Of a stretch of 6,165 bases of DNA, positions 5,233 through 6,165 are shown in pieces. The first letter of the stretch is position 1, and each line of letters starts with the position of its first letter. The stretch covers positions 1 through 6,165 of the forward strand of contig JAOULB010000135.1 in NCBI GenBank assembly GCA_029882235.1. The letters run 5' to 3'. The translations under genes and the position numbers were made by a program. Source of the DNA: Gammaproteobacteria bacterium (lineage in GTDB: Bacteria > Pseudomonadota > Gammaproteobacteria > UBA6429 > Thiohalophilaceae). The notes under the pieces were generated by a model. That model did not search any database. It worked only from the letters and a program-made list of their open reading frames with translations, and was not told the DNA's origin.

Positions 5233-6165
5233 ATGCGAAAGAGAATCCACGAAAACATTATCCACATTGGCGAACCCCTACTATGGGATTTGTTCAGTAA
5301 TGATAATCGAATTATGTTCAGAAAAGGCTTTGTCGTTCGCAGCAAAGATAATCTTGAAAAAATACTTGGGCTTACACTCTTTTATAATGATGACAAAAAC
5401 ACAAATCTTGCAGAAAACATGGAACCCTCCGTTTTTATAAAAAGCAATACTACTAAAGGTTCTCGTCAAATATCGATAACAACGTCGCCAAGAAAAAAAG
5501 AAGCATCATCATTATTTTTTGAAGATATTAGCTCGATGCAACAAGAAAGAAATGTTATCCTTAAATTTCACAACAATGAAATTCCTAGTCCATTTACATT
5601 CTTTAATTATCTTGATTTTTGTGCATCTCAGTCAAAGGCCATTCAAGATGATATTCTATATGGCAAACTAAAGAATACAGCGCCAATTGAAGCACTTGCT
5701 GATCATATTATTGATATTGCAGATACTTCAATTGACGCATGTCTTGGCGCAATTCATCTTGACCATCAGCACAGTATTTCTGTTCTTCACCCAATATACT
5801 GCGCCTTTTTATGTATTATCACTGCAAAGAAACTTAATTTACCGAACGACACAATCAAGAGCATTGTTTGCGCAGCATTAACAGCCAATGTTGGCATGTA
5901 TGAAGTTTTTGATACCTTATTTCATAGAGCTGGCGGATTAAATGACAAAGAAAAGCAGTTGATTCGTAACCACCCAGTCAAAAGCGAAAAAATGCTGAAA
6001 AATATAGGTGTCACAGATAAAATCTGGTTAAGAACTATTATTCAACATCATGAGCGTGTTGATGGACGAGGCTATCCAAAAGCCTTAAAGAGCAGCCAAA
6101 TAAACATAGAATCATTAATATATTCATCCGCAGACACTTACCTAGCTCAAATACTGCCAAGAAAG
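5233..6165 (+). CDS. HD-GYP-like protein with degenerate HD motif (3' end outside window)
   Basis: 311 codons from the ATG at 5233, open to the right edge. The N-terminal segment (about 6-51: HIGEPLLWDLF, then IMFRKGFVVRSKDNLEKILGLTLF) resembles the small domain that often precedes HD-GYP domains in proteobacteria. A polar linker and a helical region follow (about 52-180). The HD-GYP-like domain starts near His186 (LHPIYCAFLCI); in place of AALLHDIGK it has AALTANVGM (214-222), so both the His and Asp of the HD pair are lost. Later motifs are kept: GGLNDKEKQLIRNHPVKSEKML (about 234-255), QHHERVDGRGYP (271-282, intact HHE and GYP) and SSADTYLAQ (298-306). This suggests a non-hydrolysing c-di-GMP-type sensor or adaptor, probably cytoplasmic, since no membrane segment is seen. 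The start is supported by AGGAA 9 nt upstream. It lies 188 bp after the EAL-HDOD gene and probably has its own promoter. Confidence 0.88.
   Translation, partial: MRKRIHENIIHIGEPLLWDLFSNDNRIMFRKGFVVRSKDNLEKILGLTLFYNDDKNTNLAENMEPSVFIKSNTTKGSRQISITTSPRKKEASSLFFEDISSMQQERNVILKFHNNEIPSPFTFFNYLDFCASQSKAIQDDILYGKLKNTAPIEALADHIIDIADTSIDACLGAIHLDHQHSISVLHPIYCAFLCIITAKKLNLPNDTIKSIVCAALTANVGMYEVFDTLFHRAGGLNDKEKQLIRNHPVKSEKMLKNIGVTDKIWLRTIIQHHERVDGRGYPKALKSSQINIESLIYSSADTYLAQILPRK

Noticed and set aside
5281..5881. Open frames at 5281-5469 (minus) and 5687-5881 (plus)
   Set aside because: Both fall within the continuous HD-GYP-like frame from 5233 to the right edge, which has the HHE...GYP motifs and an SD.
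1..6165. CRISPR array, tRNA/rRNA, IS element, toxin-antitoxin or defence genes
   Set aside because: No regularly spaced repeats, cloverleaf-type sequence, transposase motifs, terminal inverted repeats or small paired toxin-like genes were seen on either strand.

Overview
The window suggests a motile, probably autotrophic Gammaproteobacterium. The evidence is a CusB-type Cu/Ag efflux adaptor, a LysR regulator that closely matches CbbR (the regulator of RuBisCO operons), three proteins of the HDOD / EAL-HDOD / HD-GYP c-di-GMP-signalling type, and flagellar sigma-28-like promoter motifs. Genus cannot be fixed from the sequence, and no RuBisCO or flagellar structural genes lie inside the window.

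Left part (1-1604, minus strand): a heavy-metal efflux locus. A small secreted Cys/His/Met-rich protein (1185-1571) is followed 111 bp later by a CusB-like lipoprotein adaptor of an RND tripartite pump (1073 to beyond position 1). The pump itself (CusA-like) would be expected next, outside the window. Centre (1605-3558): a divergent promoter region of 206 bp, counted from the preferred start at 1571, leads rightward into an HDOD-domain protein (1778-2653). That gene runs tail-to-tail, with a 4-bp overlap, into cbbR (2650-3558, minus strand). Right part (3559-6165, plus strand, visibly A/T-richer): a 271-bp intergenic region, a YuxH-type EAL-HDOD protein with a GTG start (3830-5044), a likely intrinsic terminator (5058-5090), and the first 311 codons of an HD-GYP-like protein (5233 to the window end).

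The most notable pattern is that all three HD/EAL-type proteins have lost canonical catalytic residues: HN instead of HD; H instead of the EAL glutamate, with the DDF motif missing; and AN instead of HD beside an intact GYP motif. They therefore look like binding or scaffold modules rather than phosphodiesterases. Sigma-28-like promoter motifs, two with an exact GCCGATAA -10 box, sit upstream of the HDOD gene, the HD-GYP-like gene and, unexpectedly, the metal-related small gene. This suggests a link to the flagellar regulon that experiments could test. No mobile element, CRISPR array, tRNA, rRNA or defence system was seen, and I do not claim a wholly new system here.
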